The notes beneath the pieces are model-generated. The model was given only the letters and a program-made list of their open reading frames with translations. It searched no databases and was not told the DNA's origin. Shown here piece by piece: positions 9,010-21,226 of a stretch of 64,000 nt of DNA. Made by a program: the position numbers and the translations under genes. Numbering within the stretch: the first letter of the stretch is position 1; each line of letters begins with the position of its first letter. This DNA is from Arthrobacter horti (GTDB lineage: Bacteria; Actinomycetota; Actinomycetes; Actinomycetales; Micrococcaceae), in contig NZ_JAVALS010000001.1 in assembly GCF_030731045.1 (NCBI RefSeq), positions 496,001 to 560,000 of the forward strand, read 5' to 3'.

Positions 9010-9111
9010 GACCCCATTTTTCCTTTGCCGGTGCGGCACCACCAAACCGGGGGTGTTTTCAGGCTCCGGGCATAGGATGACGGCAAGCGCGACGGTCCGT
9101 CAGGAGGGGCG

Positions 9112-10056
9112 ATGGAGTGGAAACCGGACATTCTGGGACCGGCCTTCGAGTCGCTCGAGTTGCACGCGCTGCGGGACGGGGTGCGGCAGACGTCCACCCT
9201 CATCCGGCACCTGCCCTCTGGCGGGGGCGGATCCGAGCGGGGGACGGTCCTCTTCCTCCATGGGTGGAGTGATTACTTCTTCAATCACGAACTTGCGGAG
9301 TTTTTCGCGGGCAACGGCCTGCGCTTCTATGCGCTGGATCTCCACAATCACGGCCGCAGCCTCCGCGCCGACACCCCCGGCGGTTACGTCGCGGATCTGG
9401 ACCACTACGACGCCGATGTGCTGGCTGCGCTGGAGGCGATCGGCGCCGAGCGGCCGGCCGGTCCACTGATCCTCATGGGGCACTCCACCGGCGGGCTGGT
9501 GGCCGCTCTGTGGGCGGCCCGGCATCCCGAGCGGGTAGATGCACTGATCCTCAACAGCCCTTGGCTCGAGATGCACGGCAGTTCCGTGGTCCGGCACGCT
9601 GCACGCTCCCTCCTGGCGCCGCTGTCCCGGGTCCGGCCGGAAACGATCCTGAGGCTGCCCGAGCGGGGCTTCTACTGGCGCAGCATCAGTTCGGAGGCGG
9701 AGGGCGAGTGGGATCTGGACGCCAAATACCGGCCTCCCCTGGCCTTTCCGGTCCGCGCCGGCTGGCTCAGTGCCGTGCTGAGCGGGCAGGGGCGGGTGGC
9801 CCGGGGACTGGAACTGCCGATGCCGATTCTGGTCATCCTGTCCTCGGCGAGCTCCAACGGACCGCTCTGGCGTGAGGACATGAGGCGCAGCGACGCTGTC
9901 CTGGACGTCAACACGATGGCTCTGCGCGCCCTTGAACTGGGACGATCTGTGACCCTGGAGCGCGTGGACGGAGCCCTGCACGATGTCTTCCTCTCCCCCG
10001 CCACGGTGCGGCAGGAAGCCTATGATCGGCTCAGCCGTTGGCTCCGCATCCTCTGA
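9112..10056 (+). CDS. Alpha/beta hydrolase, serine aminopeptidase S33/lysophospholipase-like (first of tandem pair)
   Basis: A 314-residue hydrolase with oxyanion motif LFLHGWSDYF, nucleophile Ser125 in GHSTGG, and catalytic His in GALHDVFLS near the C-terminus. No signal peptide is visible, so it is probably cytoplasmic. It resembles monoacylglycerol lipase-like S33 hydrolases, but the substrate is unknown. AGGAGGGG directly precedes the ATG. A close relative follows 31 bp downstream, and the pair shares GW(S/A)DYF, LNSPWLE and the His motif, so they likely arose by tandem duplication and are co-transcribed. Confidence 0.85.
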   Translation: MEWKPDILGPAFESLELHALRDGVRQTSTLIRHLPSGGGGSERGTVLFLHGWSDYFFNHELAEFFAGNGLRFYALDLHNHGRSLRADTPGGYVADLDHYDADVLAALEAIGAERPAGPLILMGHSTGGLVAALWAARHPERVDALILNSPWLEMHGSSVVRHAARSLLAPLSRVRPETILRLPERGFYWRSISSEAEGEWDLDAKYRPPLAFPVRAGWLSAVLSGQGRVARGLELPMPILVILSSASSNGPLWREDMRRSDAVLDVNTMALRALELGRSVTLERVDGALHDVFLSPATVRQEAYDRLSRWLRIL

Positions 10057-10087
10057 GCCGGGATCGCCTCCATGAAAGGAACACTGG

Positions 10088-11179
10088 ATGAACGACCTTC
10101 TTGCGCCCGCACGCGTGTGGAGCCAGGACGTCCTGTTCAATGACTTCGAACAGTGCACGCTTCCTCTGGGAGAGGACGAGGAAGGCCCCGTCTGGGCGAC
10201 GCTCGTGCGCCGCAAGGAGCACCGCAACCTCTCCCACGCCGCACGCGAGCATGCCTGGCCGACGTGGCTGTCGGCCGTCCGCCGCCGGCACGGCGAGCGT
10301 CATGCACCGGCGGTACGGGACGTGGTCCTGTACCTGCACGGCTGGGCGGACTACTTCCTGCAGACGGAACTGGCCGACTACATCGAGGACCACGGTGCCG
10401 GCTTCTACGCCTTGGACCTGCGGAAGTTCGGCCGGAGCCTGCAGGAACATCAGACCGCGGGATTCACCCACGATCTGGACCTCTACGATCAGGACATCGA
10501 AGCCGCTTTGCAGGTGATCGAGGCGGAGGAAACGGCCCGGGGCGTGGATCCCGCCCAGCTCCGGATCCATCTGCTGGGGCATTCGCTGGGCGGCCTGATC
10601 GCCCCTCTCTGGGCCCATCGGCATCCGGGACGGCTGGCCAGCGTGATCCTCAACTCGCCCTGGCTGGAACTGCAGGGCAGTTCGCTCGTCCGCTCGATCG
10701 CGAGCCAGTTGGTGGAGCCGTTCGCGCGGGCGGATCCCAAGCACGTCTTTCCTCTGCCGGAGATGCCCGCGTACTGGAAGAGTGTCAGTGACAAGGCCTA
10801 CGGTGAATGGCACATCGTCTCGGCCTGGCGGCCACGGGAGTCCTTCCCCATCCGGGCGGGGTGGATCCGTGCGGTGATGAACGGGCACTCCCGGGTCCAG
10901 CGCGGTCTGGACATCGATGCCCCTGTGCTGGTGCTGCTGAGCCAGCGCAGCAAGATCCAGGCGGAGTATACGGACGAGCTGAAGACCCTGGACGCCGTGA
11001 TCGACGTCCACGAGACGGCGAAGAGGGCCCTCGGGCTGAGCCGGAAGGTCGCGGTGTTCCGCTACAAGGGCGCCATCCATGACATCTTCATGTCCGCTCG
11101 CGACGTGCGTGAACAGGCCTACAAGGAGTGCATGGACTGGCTGGTTCAGACGGCCGCGGAATCCACGGCCGCGCCGTAG
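10088..11179 (+). CDS. Alpha/beta hydrolase, S33-like (second of tandem pair)
   Basis: A 363-residue paralogue of the preceding gene. It has [10 protein letters not shown], nucleophile Ser166 in [18 protein letters not shown] and catalytic His in GAIHDIFMS. It is about 50 residues longer than its neighbour, mostly through an N-terminal insertion rich in Arg and His (about residues 40-75). AAAGGAAC precedes the ATG. Its 3' end overlaps the 3' end of uppS on the other strand by 34 bp, with no terminator between. Confidence 0.85.
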   Translation: MNDLLAPARVWSQDVLFNDFEQCTLPLGEDEEGPVWATLVRRKEHRNLSHAAREHAWPTWLSAVRRRHGERHAPAVRDVVLYLHGWADYFLQTELADYIEDHGAGFYALDLRKFGRSLQEHQTAGFTHDLDLYDQDIEAALQVIEAEETARGVDPAQLRIHLLGHSLGGLIAPLWAHRHPGRLASVILNSPWLELQGSSLVRSIASQLVEPFARADPKHVFPLPEMPAYWKSVSDKAYGEWHIVSAWRPRESFPIRAGWIRAVMNGHSRVQRGLDIDAPVLVLLSQRSKIQAEYTDELKTLDAVIDVHETAKRALGLSRKVAVFRYKGAIHDIFMSARDVREQAYKECMDWLVQTAAESTAAP

Positions 11180-11967
11180 CGGCGGTCGCGCCGGGCATAC
11201 GTCTCCACGGCCTTGTACAGTGTGGTGCGGTCCACGTCCGGCCAGAGCTCATCGAGGAAGACGAACTCCGCATAGGCCGACTGCCAGGGCAGGAAGTTGG
11301 AGAGTCGCTGTTCCCCCGAGGAACGCATGAAGAGATCCACGTCCGGCAGATCCGGCTGGTACAGATACTTCTGCACGGTCTTCTCCGAGATCCCACCCGG
11401 CTTGAGGCGGCCCTTGGCCACGTCCTCGGCCATGCGGTTGAAGCCGTCCACGAGCTCGGCGCGGCCCCCGTAATTGATGCACATGGTCAGCACACACTGC
11501 GTGTTGCCCCGGGTGAGGCGCTCGGCGTCCTGGAGTTCTCGGATCACGGAGCCCCAGAGCCGGGGCTTGCGTCCGGACCACCGGACTTCCACGCCCCAGC
11601 GGTTGAGCTGGTCCCGCTGCCGGCGGAGCACGTCCTTGTTGAATCCCATGAGGAAGCGCACCTCCTCCGGCGAACGCTTCCAGTTCTCGGTGGAGAAGGC
11701 GTAGACGGTGACGTATTTGACCCCGAGTTCGATGGCGCCGGCCACGACGTCGAGAAGCGCGGGCTCCCCCGCCTTGTGCCCCTCGATGCGTGGCAGGCCG
11801 CGCTGATTGGCCCAGCGTCCATTGCCGTCCATCACGATCGCCACGTGTTCCGGGATCAGCTCCGCGGGGATCCGTGGCGGGACGGCTCCGCTCGGGTGAG
11901 CATAGGGGGGCTCATAGCGCTGCGTGGACTGCTCTTTGAAGGACACGGGTGCTGATTCCTTGCTCAT
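11146..11967 (-). CDS. uppS: Isoprenyl transferase (undecaprenyl/decaprenyl diphosphate synthase family)
   Basis: A 273-residue cis-prenyltransferase that extends a short prenyl diphosphate with isopentenyl units to make the lipid carrier for cell-wall synthesis. The signature [20 protein letters not shown] carries the catalytic Asp and the phosphate-binding Asn/Arg, and [15 protein letters not shown] is the second conserved block. Its ATG overlaps the recO stop as ATGA. The position downstream of recO matches that of the long-chain decaprenyl synthase of mycobacteria (inference on chain length). Confidence 0.94.
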   Translation of the reverse strand: MSKESAPVSFKEQSTQRYEPPYAHPSGAVPPRIPAELIPEHVAIVMDGNGRWANQRGLPRIEGHKAGEPALLDVVAGAIELGVKYVTVYAFSTENWKRSPEEVRFLMGFNKDVLRRQRDQLNRWGVEVRWSGRKPRLWGSVIRELQDAERLTRGNTQCVLTMCINYGGRAELVDGFNRMAEDVAKGRLKPGGISEKTVQKYLYQPDLPDVDLFMRSSGEQRLSNFLPWQSAYAEFVFLDELWPDVDRTTLYKAVETYARRDRRYGAAVDSAAV

Positions 11968-12728
11968 GGCTGACGGTCGACATGCTGCAGGGACTTCACC
12001 CTGCGCTCCAGGTGCCATTGTAGATAGGCCGTGACCAGTCCCGCGGCCTCGCTACGCTCCCGCGGTTCGGAGGCCGCGGCGGTCTCCCAGTCCCCGCTCA
12101 GGAGTGCGGCAAGCAGCACGATCGTGCCGGGGGCCGGGGCCGGCGAGCCCGGGGGCCTGCAGTCGGCGCAGACCACTCCGCCGAGGGCGGCGTTGAATGC
12201 CGTGTGCGGCCCGGGGGCGTCGCACCGGGCGCAGGAAGTGAAACTCGGCGCCCAGCCTCCCGTGGCGAGTGCCCTCAGCAGATAGGAGTCGAGGATGAGG
12301 CCCGGTTCCTGAGCACCACGGCTGAGCGCGGCCAGCGCGCCCACCAGGAGCTGGTACTGGGCGGTGCCGGACTCGCCGTCGACATCGGTGAGCTTCTCCG
12401 CGGTCTCCGCCATGGCGGTGGCGACCGTGTACCGGGAGTAGTCGGAGGCGATGGCATGGCCGTACGCGCCCTTGCTCTGCGCCTGCGTCACCACCTCCAG
12501 GCTCCGCCCCGGGACGAGCTGCAGATCGGCCACCATGAACGGCTCCAGCCGGGAGCCGAATCGGCTGCTGGTGCGGCGAACTCCACGCGCGACGGCGCGG
12601 ACCTGGCCGTGGTGCTTGGTGAGCAAGGTCAGGATGCGGTCGGCCTCCCCCAGCTTGTGAGTGCGCAGGACGACGGCGTCATCACGGTACGCGCGGGAGG
12701 TGAAACTAGCTTCTGCCACAAGATCCAT
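11964..12728 (-). CDS. recO: DNA repair protein RecO
   Basis: A 254-residue RecO with an N-terminal OB-fold ([20 protein letters not shown]) and a C-terminal four-cysteine zinc site (CARCDAPG and CADCRPPG). It loads RecA onto SSB-coated DNA together with RecR in RecF-type recombination. The ATG chosen (MDLVAEASF) follows the leuA terminator; the frame extends upstream through that hairpin but is not coding-like. It is coupled to uppS by a 4-bp overlap. Confidence 0.94.
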   Translation of the reverse strand: MDLVAEASFTSRAYRDDAVVLRTHKLGEADRILTLLTKHHGQVRAVARGVRRTSSRFGSRLEPFMVADLQLVPGRSLEVVTQAQSKGAYGHAIASDYSRYTVATAMAETAEKLTDVDGESGTAQYQLLVGALAALSRGAQEPGLILDSYLLRALATGGWAPSFTSCARCDAPGPHTAFNAALGGVVCADCRPPGSPAPAPGTIVLLAALLSGDWETAAASEPRERSEAAGLVTAYLQWHLERRVKSLQHVDRQP

Positions 12729-12759
12729 TCTCCCACCGTGGGGGCGTGCCGGGACGCGG

Positions 12760-12806
12760 CAGGCCCCGGGTGTCCGCGCCGGATGGCGGCGGAAGCCCGG
12801 GGCCTG
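12760..12806 (-). terminator. Terminator of leuA
   Basis: CAGGCCCCGGG (12760-12770) pairs with 12796-12806, with a further inner stem TCCGCGCC/GGCGGCGGA, between the leuA stop and the recO start. Confidence 0.7.
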
Positions 12807-12816
12807 GAGGACCGGA

Positions 12817-14693
<1,877 letters not shown>

Positions 14694-14790
14694 GTGGCCA
14701 GCGTAGCACGCCCCTAGGATGGTGGTGTCCCGCATCACCACGATGTCCAGCATGTGGCCCGGTCAAGGGCCAGTCCCCTCAGGAGAGCCC

Positions 14791-16743
14791 GTGAACCCAT
14801 CCGGAATCGACCTCGCCCAGTCCGCTCCCTCGATCCGCCCCCAGGACGATTTCTACCGCCACGTCAACGGCACCTGGCTGGAGAAGACCGCCATCCGTGA
14901 CGATCGCTCCCTGGAGGGCACCTTCACGGCGCTGCGCGATTCCTCCGAGGAGGCCGTCCGCACGATCATCGAGGACGCGGCCTCGCGCGGGCAGGAGGAG
15001 GGCGGTCTTGCGGCGCAGATCGGTGGGCTGTACGCGAGCTTCATGGACGAGGAACGGCTGGAGACCCTCGGCCTCGCTCCCCTGCGTGCCCGGCTGGACG
15101 CCCTGGAGGAGCTGAACAGCCCGGACGACGTCGTGCGCCGCATCGGCGAGCTGTTCCGCGCCGCGGTCCCGGGACTGTTCTACATCTACCCCTCCCCCGA
15201 CGCCGGGGACCCCACCCGCGTCCTGGCATATCTGGGCCAGTCCGGTCTGGGCCTGCCGGACGAGAGCTACTACCGGGAGGAGCAGTTCGGGGAGACGGTG
15301 TCCAAGTACCAGGCCTACCTGGCGGACCTCTTCTCTCTGGCGGGCCGCACGGATCCCTCCGGGGCGGCCGAACGCATCGTGGCCCTGGAGCGCCGGATCG
15401 CTGCGGCCCACTGGGACAAGGTCACCCTCCGGGACCCGCAGAAGACGTACAACCTCCGGACGGCGGACGAAGTCGTGTCGGCGTTCCCCCTCGCGGCGAC
15501 CTGGTTCGGCGCGGCCGGTATCGCCGAGGACGCCTGGCGCGAGGTGGTGCTGAGCACGCCGGACTTCTTCCCGGCCATGGTGGAGCTCCTGAACAGTGAG
15601 CCGGTGGAAACCTGGCGTGAGTGGCTCGCGGCGAAGGTGCTGGACTCCGCGGCGCCCTATCTCTCCCGTGACTTCGTCCAGACGCACTTCGCCTTCCATG
15701 GCACCGTCCTCAGCGGCACCCCGGAACTGAAGGACCGCTGGAAGCGCGGCGTCGCCGTCGTCGAGGACGCCCTGGGTGAGGCGATCGGCGAGCTGTATGT
15801 CCGTGAGCACTTCCCGGAGAGTCACAAGGCCCGGATGCAGGAATTGGTGAGCAACCTCGTGGAGGCCTACCGGGAGAGCATCACCGGGCTGGACTGGATG
15901 GGCGAGGAGACCAAGGAGAAGGCGCTGGCCAAGCTGGCCGCCTTCCGGACCAAGATCGGCTACCCGGAGAAGTGGATCGACTACTCCGCCGTCGTCATCG
16001 ATCCCATGGACCTGATCGGCAATGTGGAGCGCGCCCACAGCGCGGACGTGGACCGGCATCTCGACGAGATCGGCAAGCCCGTGGATCTGGGCAAGTGGCT
16101 CATGACGCCGCAGACCGTCAACGCCTACTACCACCCGGTGCTCAATGAGATCGTGTTCCCGGCCGCGATCCTGCAGCCGCCGTTCTTCCAAGCGGACTCC
16201 GACGATGCCGTGAACTATGGCGCCATCGGCGCCGTGATCGGGCATGAGATCGGGCATGGCTTCGACGACAAGGGTTCACAGTACGACGGCGACGGCGCGC
16301 TCCGGAACTGGTGGACGGATGCGGACCGCGAGGCGTTCGAGGCCCGGACCGGCAGGCTGGTGGACCAGTTCAACGTCCTGGAGCCGTCCGAAGCGCCGGG
16401 CCACCCGGTGAACGGCGAACTCACCCTGGGCGAGAACATCGGCGATCTGGGTGGCCTGGGCATCGCCTTCAAGGCGTACCAGGCGTCGCTGGACGGCGCG
16501 GAGGCCCCGGTGCTGGACGGGCTGAGCGGCGCGCAGCGCTTCTTCTTCGCCTGGGCCACGGGCTGGCGTCAGGTGATCCGCAGCGAGGAGGCCATCCGGC
16601 GCGTGACGATCGACCCGCACTCCCCCAACGAGTTCCGGGCCAACGCGATCGTGAAAAATCTGGACGCCTTCCACGAGGCGTTCGGTGTGAGTGAAGGCGA
16701 CGGCATGTGGCTGGCCGAGGACGAGCGCGTCCGGATCTGGTGA
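14791..16743 (+). CDS. pepO: M13-family metallopeptidase (PepO/neprilysin-like)
   Basis: A 650-residue zinc endopeptidase. The zinc motif HEIGH (in VIGHEIGHGFDDKGSQ), the third ligand region ENIGDLGG and the family N-terminus (PQDDFYRHVNGTWL) are all present. No signal peptide is visible, so it probably degrades oligopeptides inside the cell. The GTG at 14791 has AGGAGAG 4 bp upstream; an in-frame ATG at 14719 would add 24 residues that lack family similarity. It is divergent from the leuA leader. Confidence 0.92.
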   Translation: MNPSGIDLAQSAPSIRPQDDFYRHVNGTWLEKTAIRDDRSLEGTFTALRDSSEEAVRTIIEDAASRGQEEGGLAAQIGGLYASFMDEERLETLGLAPLRARLDALEELNSPDDVVRRIGELFRAAVPGLFYIYPSPDAGDPTRVLAYLGQSGLGLPDESYYREEQFGETVSKYQAYLADLFSLAGRTDPSGAAERIVALERRIAAAHWDKVTLRDPQKTYNLRTADEVVSAFPLAATWFGAAGIAEDAWREVVLSTPDFFPAMVELLNSEPVETWREWLAAKVLDSAAPYLSRDFVQTHFAFHGTVLSGTPELKDRWKRGVAVVEDALGEAIGELYVREHFPESHKARMQELVSNLVEAYRESITGLDWMGEETKEKALAKLAAFRTKIGYPEKWIDYSAVVIDPMDLIGNVERAHSADVDRHLDEIGKPVDLGKWLMTPQTVNAYYHPVLNEIVFPAAILQPPFFQADSDDAVNYGAIGAVIGHEIGHGFDDKGSQYDGDGALRNWWTDADREAFEARTGRLVDQFNVLEPSEAPGHPVNGELTLGENIGDLGGLGIAFKAYQASLDGAEAPVLDGLSGAQRFFFAWATGWRQVIRSEEAIRRVTIDPHSPNEFRANAIVKNLDAFHEAFGVSEGDGMWLAEDERVRIW

Positions 16744-16772
16744 CCATTCCCTGAACGGAGCCGGAACAGGAA

Positions 16773-16814
16773 CGGCAAGGGGCGGGTGGCATGATCGCCA
16801 CCCGCCCCTTGCCG
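16773..16814 (+). terminator. Bidirectional terminator between pepO and the LCP gene
   Basis: A perfect 18-bp stem (16773-16790 with 16797-16814), loop ATGATC, between convergent genes. Confidence 0.85.
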
Positions 16815-16846
16815 TGTCTCATCGGTTCCGGCCGGCCCGGTCCGGC

Positions 16847-18388
16847 CTATCCCGTGTAGGCCGTCTGGCAGGTGCTCTGCGCCGCGGTCTGGCCGACGAT
16901 GTCGCTGGGCAGCTGGACCGTCTGGTATGCGGTGCCGCTGGCGAAGTCCGTGCCCACGTACACCTGGACACCCAGGATGTCCGGGCTCGGCTTGAGCTGC
17001 GTCAGCGGGATCCCGAGATCGGCTGCGACCTTCTTGGCCGCACCCTGGTACTGCGAGGAGTAGTACACGATCGTCTGGTCCACGGAGTCACCGGGGATGG
17101 CCGCCTGCACCAGGAAGCCCTTGGCCTGGAGGAAGGTGTTCAGCTCGGCGCTCCGGCCCGGGACGCCGGTGCCGTTGGCCACGGTGACGGGGGCCTGCGA
17201 CTGGTCGGGGCCGGCCGGCGTCGGGGTGCCCGTGGGCGTCGGTGTCGGCGTCGGGCTGGCGGAGGCGCTCGGCTTCGGGCCGTTGGGGTTGGTCAGATCG
17301 ACGCCGTCGCGGAGCGCCTTGAAGAGCTGCGAGGCTTCCGGTTCCTTCGGCTGGACCCAGGCCGCCGGGTTGACGACGGCAGGCTCCCACGGCACGGTCA
17401 CGAAGGCGACCTTGGAAAGGTCCACCTTCGCCAGACGCTGGGCGATCGTGATCAAGGTCTGAGGATCAGCAAGGCCGTCGTCCACGGTCAGGTTCTTGGT
17501 CACGGTGTCCGCGATCCCGAGCAGCTTCGGCACATCCGTCAGCGTGCCGTCGCTGCGCACCTTGCGGGCCATCGACGCCAGGAACTGCTGCTGCGACTTG
17601 ATCCGGCTGATGTCACTGCCGTCACCCACACCGTGGCGGTTCCGCAGGAACGCGAGGGCCTGCGCCCCTTCCACCATGGACTTGCCGGCAGGAAGCTTCA
17701 GCCCGGAATCAGGGTCGTCGATGGCCGCATTGACGCAGACCTCGACGCCACCCACCTGCTTGGACAGCTCGGTCACGGCGTTGAAATCGGCCAGCATGAA
17801 GTGGTCGATCTGTTCCCCCAGCAGCTTGCTGACGGTGTCCACCGAACACCCCGGACCAGCCTCGGACATGGCGCTGTTGACCTGGGCGTTGTCATGGGCC
17901 GGGTAGACCTTGCCCGTCTTCGGGTCCGTGCACTGCGGGATGGAGACCACCAGGTCACGCGGGATCGAGAGGACACTGACGCGCTGGTTGTCCGCGGAGA
18001 TGTCCATGACCATCATGACGTCGGAGTTGCCGTAGCCTCCGGACTGGTCCACCGAACCCCACGCCCCGTTCTTCCCGGCACGGGTGTCGGTGCCCATGAT
18101 CAGGATCTGCATCCGGTCGGTCGGTTTGCTGACCGGGACCTCCTTGCCGGAGGCGGACAGGGGCGCCTTGCTGACGTTTCCCTGCAGGCGGAAGTACCAA
18201 TAGCCGGCGAATCCGAGGGAGGCGACCAGAACAACGCTCAGCGTTCCGGCCGTGATCTTCATCCAGAGGGGCATGCCGCGGCGGAGGCCGAGGTGCCGTG
18301 CGCCGGGGACCTGGGAATCGGATGCGTGCGCGCGCGCTTTGCGGCGCTGGGCGTCAGCCCGGCGCTTGACTTGAGAAGGCGTGGTCAC
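16847..18388 (-). CDS. LytR-CpsA-Psr (LCP) family protein with LytR_C domain
   Basis: A 513-residue cell-wall enzyme. A basic cytoplasmic N-terminus is followed by one membrane helix (about 43-65), the extracellular LCP domain (about 92-320, with ILIMGTDTRAG and SIPRDL carrying the conserved Asp and Arg), a Pro/Thr linker (about 390-405, PTPTPTPTGTPTP) and a C-terminal LytR_C domain. LCP enzymes transfer lipid-linked glycopolymers such as teichoic acid or arabinogalactan to peptidoglycan. It lies 97 bp downstream of era and probably has its own promoter there. Confidence 0.92.
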   Translation of the reverse strand: MTTPSQVKRRADAQRRKARAHASDSQVPGARHLGLRRGMPLWMKITAGTLSVVLVASLGFAGYWYFRLQGNVSKAPLSASGKEVPVSKPTDRMQILIMGTDTRAGKNGAWGSVDQSGGYGNSDVMMVMDISADNQRVSVLSIPRDLVVSIPQCTDPKTGKVYPAHDNAQVNSAMSEAGPGCSVDTVSKLLGEQIDHFMLADFNAVTELSKQVGGVEVCVNAAIDDPDSGLKLPAGKSMVEGAQALAFLRNRHGVGDGSDISRIKSQQQFLASMARKVRSDGTLTDVPKLLGIADTVTKNLTVDDGLADPQTLITIAQRLAKVDLSKVAFVTVPWEPAVVNPAAWVQPKEPEASQLFKALRDGVDLTNPNGPKPSASASPTPTPTPTGTPTPAGPDQSQAPVTVANGTGVPGRSAELNTFLQAKGFLVQAAIPGDSVDQTIVYYSSQYQGAAKKVAADLGIPLTQLKPSPDILGVQVYVGTDFASGTAYQTVQLPSDIVGQTAAQSTCQTAYTG

Positions 18389-18485
18389 TCGCGACCCTTT
18401 CGAAGCAGACAGAACTGTCCAATTCTAGGGGCCGATCCTGCGATTCGCCTGGCAAGACGGCTCATGGCTCCATGGAACCGCCGCC

Positions 18486-19448
18486 TCAGAAGCCCAGGCG
18501 GCCCAGCTGCTTGGGGTCCCGCTGCCAGTCCTTGGCGACCTTGACGTGCAGATCCAGATAGACCTTGGTGCCGAGCAGTGCTTCGATGCCCTTGCGCGCG
18601 CGGGTCCCGACCTCCTTGAGACGCGAGCCGCCCTTGCCGATGATGATGGCCTTCTGGGAAGGCCGCTCCACGAACAGGTGGACCCGGACGTCCAGCAGGG
18701 GGTTGTCCTCGGAACGGCCTTCCCGCGGAAGGATCTCCTCCACCACGACGGCGAGTGAGTGCGGCAACTCGTCCCGCACGCCTTCCAGCGCGGCCTCGCG
18801 GATCAGTTCGGCGACCATGACGGCCTCCGGCTCATCCGTCAGCTCACCGTCCGGGTACAGCGGAGGGGAGGAGGGCATGTGGGAGATCAGCACGTCCTCC
18901 AGGGTGGCCACCTGGAAGCCGTCCTTCGCGGATACGGGGACGATGTCACGGAACCCGTCGTCGCCGAGCACTTCGCGGCCCAGTGCGGCGACCGCCAGGA
19001 GCTGCTCGGCAAGGGCCTCGCGGCTGACCAGGTCGGCCTTGGTGACCACTGCGATCACCGGCTTCCGGCCGAGCAGCGCCAGCTGCTGGGCGATGAAGCG
19101 GTCACCGGGCCCGACGGCCTCGTTGGCCGGCAGGCAGAAGCCGATGGCGTCGACCTCGGACAGCGTCGCCGCGACCAGATCATTCAGGCGCTGCCCCAGG
19201 AGCGTCCGGGGACGGTGCAGGCCGGGCGTGTCCACCAGGACCAGCTGGGCGTCGTCGCGGTGCAGAATGCCACGGATCGTGTGACGTGTGGTCTGGGGCT
19301 TGTTGGAGGTGATCGCCACCTTCTGGCCCACCATCGCGTTCGTGAGGGTGGACTTGCCCGCATTGGGACGGCCCACCAGGATGGCGAATCCGGCACGGTA
19401 CCCGTCCGGCACCGCCCCCGTCATCAGGCCTTTCCGCTGTTCCGACAT
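18486..19448 (-). CDS. era: GTPase Era
   Basis: A 320-residue GTPase with G1 GRPNAGKST, G3 DTPG, G4 TKAD and a C-terminal KH domain (IGKGGSRLKEVG). It binds the 3' end of 16S rRNA and helps assemble the 30S subunit. Its ATG directly abuts the stop of the upstream CorC-type gene (TGAATG), and it is the last gene of phoH-ybeY-corC-era, a classic ribosome/RNA-processing cluster. Confidence 0.97.
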   Translation of the reverse strand: MSEQRKGLMTGAVPDGYRAGFAILVGRPNAGKSTLTNAMVGQKVAITSNKPQTTRHTIRGILHRDDAQLVLVDTPGLHRPRTLLGQRLNDLVAATLSEVDAIGFCLPANEAVGPGDRFIAQQLALLGRKPVIAVVTKADLVSREALAEQLLAVAALGREVLGDDGFRDIVPVSAKDGFQVATLEDVLISHMPSSPPLYPDGELTDEPEAVMVAELIREAALEGVRDELPHSLAVVVEEILPREGRSEDNPLLDVRVHLFVERPSQKAIIIGKGGSRLKEVGTRARKGIEALLGTKVYLDLHVKVAKDWQRDPKQLGRLGF

Positions 19449-20756
19449 TCAGTCCACTTCCTCCCGGGCGGTAGCGCCCCCGTTGTCGGCGTCAGGCGCA
19501 GCCTGAGCCAGAACATGATTGACGCGATTGCGTCGTCCTTCAATACTGTGCGCCTCCAGGCGCAGACCGTGAGTGTAGGCCACACTGCCGAGAATGGGAA
19601 CCCGGCCGAGCGCTTTGGCGAGCAAGCCGCCCACCGAGTCGACGTCGTCGTCCTCGATGTCCTTGTCGAAGAGCTCGCCCAGGTGATCGATCGGCATCCT
19701 CGCGCTGACACGGTAGGTGCCGGGCACCAGCTGCACCGCTTCCGCGGCCTCGGAGTCGTACTCGTCCACGATCTCGCCCACGATCTCCTCGATGAGGTCC
19801 TCGAGCGTGACCAGGCCCGCGGTGCCGCCGTACTCGTCGATCACGATGGCCATGTGAACCTGCTCGAGCTGCAGTTCCTTGAGCAGCTCGGCCACCGGCT
19901 TCGACTCGGGGACGAACCGCACGGGACGGGCCAGCGCGGCGAGCGAGCCCGTCGCCGCAGCATCGGAGCCGAAAAGAGCCGCGGCGACGTCCTTCAAGTA
20001 CAGGATGCCCAGCACGTCGTCGGCGCTCTCCCCCACCACGGGGACCCGTGAGCTGCCGCTGCGGAGGAATAGCCGCATGGCCTGCTCCAGACTCTGGTTC
20101 TCGTGGATGTGCACGATGTCCGTCCGCGGCACCATGACGGCGCGCACCAGCGTGTCCTCGAGGTCGAAGACACTCTGGATGAGTTCGGCCTCGCCCTCTT
20201 CGATGAGTTCAGAGTCGCTGGAGCGTTCGAACAGGGCCCGCACCTCGGCGCCGGTCAGGGAGCCGAGCTCGTCCTGCAGGTCCACATCCCGGTCCGAACC
20301 GGGGAGCACCGCCGCGCCGAAACGCTGCAGCCAGTCCGGGACTGGGCCCAGGACCTGGCGCAGCAGGTGGACCAGCCAGGCCGTGTGGCGGACCGTCCCT
20401 TCCGGGTGCTGCCGGCCCAGACGCCTCGGCGAGACACCCACCAGGACGAAACCCACCACGGCCATGACGGCGGTGGCGATGAGGCCGGTGAGCCAGAGAT
20501 TGTCGATCAGTTCCGTGACGGCCAGCGTGAGCGCGACGGCACCCGCCATCTCAAACCAGACGCGCCAGAAGCGGAGTGCCCGCAGGTGGGCCTGCGGATC
20601 GTCGAAGACCCGGTCCACGGCGTCCCCGGGGCGGGATTCCCGCAGCTCGTCCAGATCGTGGCGGGGCAGGAAGGCAAGCGCGGATTCGGCGGCCGAGAGG
20701 ACCGCTCCGACGACCAGGAACAGGACCGTCAGGAGCAGCAGCACGGCAAGGGTCAT
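19449..20756 (-). CDS. Hemolysin/CorC-family protein (CNNM domain plus CBS pair)
   Basis: A 435-residue membrane protein: an N-terminal DUF21/CNNM transmembrane domain (about 1-150, starting [20 protein letters not shown]), two CBS domains (about 190-320) and a C-terminal transporter-associated domain. Such proteins are linked to Mg2+ or Co2+ handling; hemolysin is a historical name. The ATG overlaps the ybeY stop as ATGA, which fixes the start although the frame is open 44 codons further up. Confidence 0.92.
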   Translation of the reverse strand: MTLAVLLLLTVLFLVVGAVLSAAESALAFLPRHDLDELRESRPGDAVDRVFDDPQAHLRALRFWRVWFEMAGAVALTLAVTELIDNLWLTGLIATAVMAVVGFVLVGVSPRRLGRQHPEGTVRHTAWLVHLLRQVLGPVPDWLQRFGAAVLPGSDRDVDLQDELGSLTGAEVRALFERSSDSELIEEGEAELIQSVFDLEDTLVRAVMVPRTDIVHIHENQSLEQAMRLFLRSGSSRVPVVGESADDVLGILYLKDVAAALFGSDAAATGSLAALARPVRFVPESKPVAELLKELQLEQVHMAIVIDEYGGTAGLVTLEDLIEEIVGEIVDEYDSEAAEAVQLVPGTYRVSARMPIDHLGELFDKDIEDDDVDSVGGLLAKALGRVPILGSVAYTHGLRLEAHSIEGRRNRVNHVLAQAAPDADNGGATAREEVD

Positions 20757-21226
20757 TCGGTGGTCTCCAGGGGGGCGTCCTTGCCCAGGAAGGAGGAGAG
20801 CAGCTGGCGCTGCAGCCCGAACATCTCGGCCTTCTCCTCCGGTTCGGCATGATCGAAGCCGAGCAGGTGCAGGATGCCGTGGGTGCACAGGAGGAGCATC
20901 TCCTCGGCCGTGCTGTGGCCGGCGCCGCGAGCCTGGACCTCAGCGACCTGCGGGCAGATGGCGATGTCGCCGAGCATGCCGGCGGGCGTGATCCGGCCCG
21001 GGGCACCGGGCGTGAGCTCATCCATCGGGACGGACAGCACGTCCGTGGCGCCGGGCTCGTCCATCAGCTCGATGTGCAGCTTCTCCATGACCGACTCGTC
21101 GACCAGCAGGACGGAGAGCTCGGCCTCCGGGTGGATGTAGAGCTCCTCGAAGATGAAGCGGGCCAGACGGACCAGTTCCTCGGCGTCGACGTCCACGCCG
21201 GATTCGTTGTTGACCTCAATGCTCAT
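20753..21226 (-). CDS. ybeY: rRNA maturation RNase YbeY
   Basis: A 157-residue metalloprotein with the zinc motif HGILHLLGFDH (HxxxHxxxxxH). It acts in 16S rRNA 3'-end maturation and ribosome quality control. It overlaps phoH by 11 bp upstream and the CorC-type gene by 4 bp downstream, so the cluster is translationally coupled. The start [10 protein letters not shown] is the family N-terminus. Confidence 0.95.
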   Translation of the reverse strand: MSIEVNNESGVDVDAEELVRLARFIFEELYIHPEAELSVLLVDESVMEKLHIELMDEPGATDVLSVPMDELTPGAPGRITPAGMLGDIAICPQVAEVQARGAGHSTAEEMLLLCTHGILHLLGFDHAEPEEKAEMFGLQRQLLSSFLGKDAPLETTE

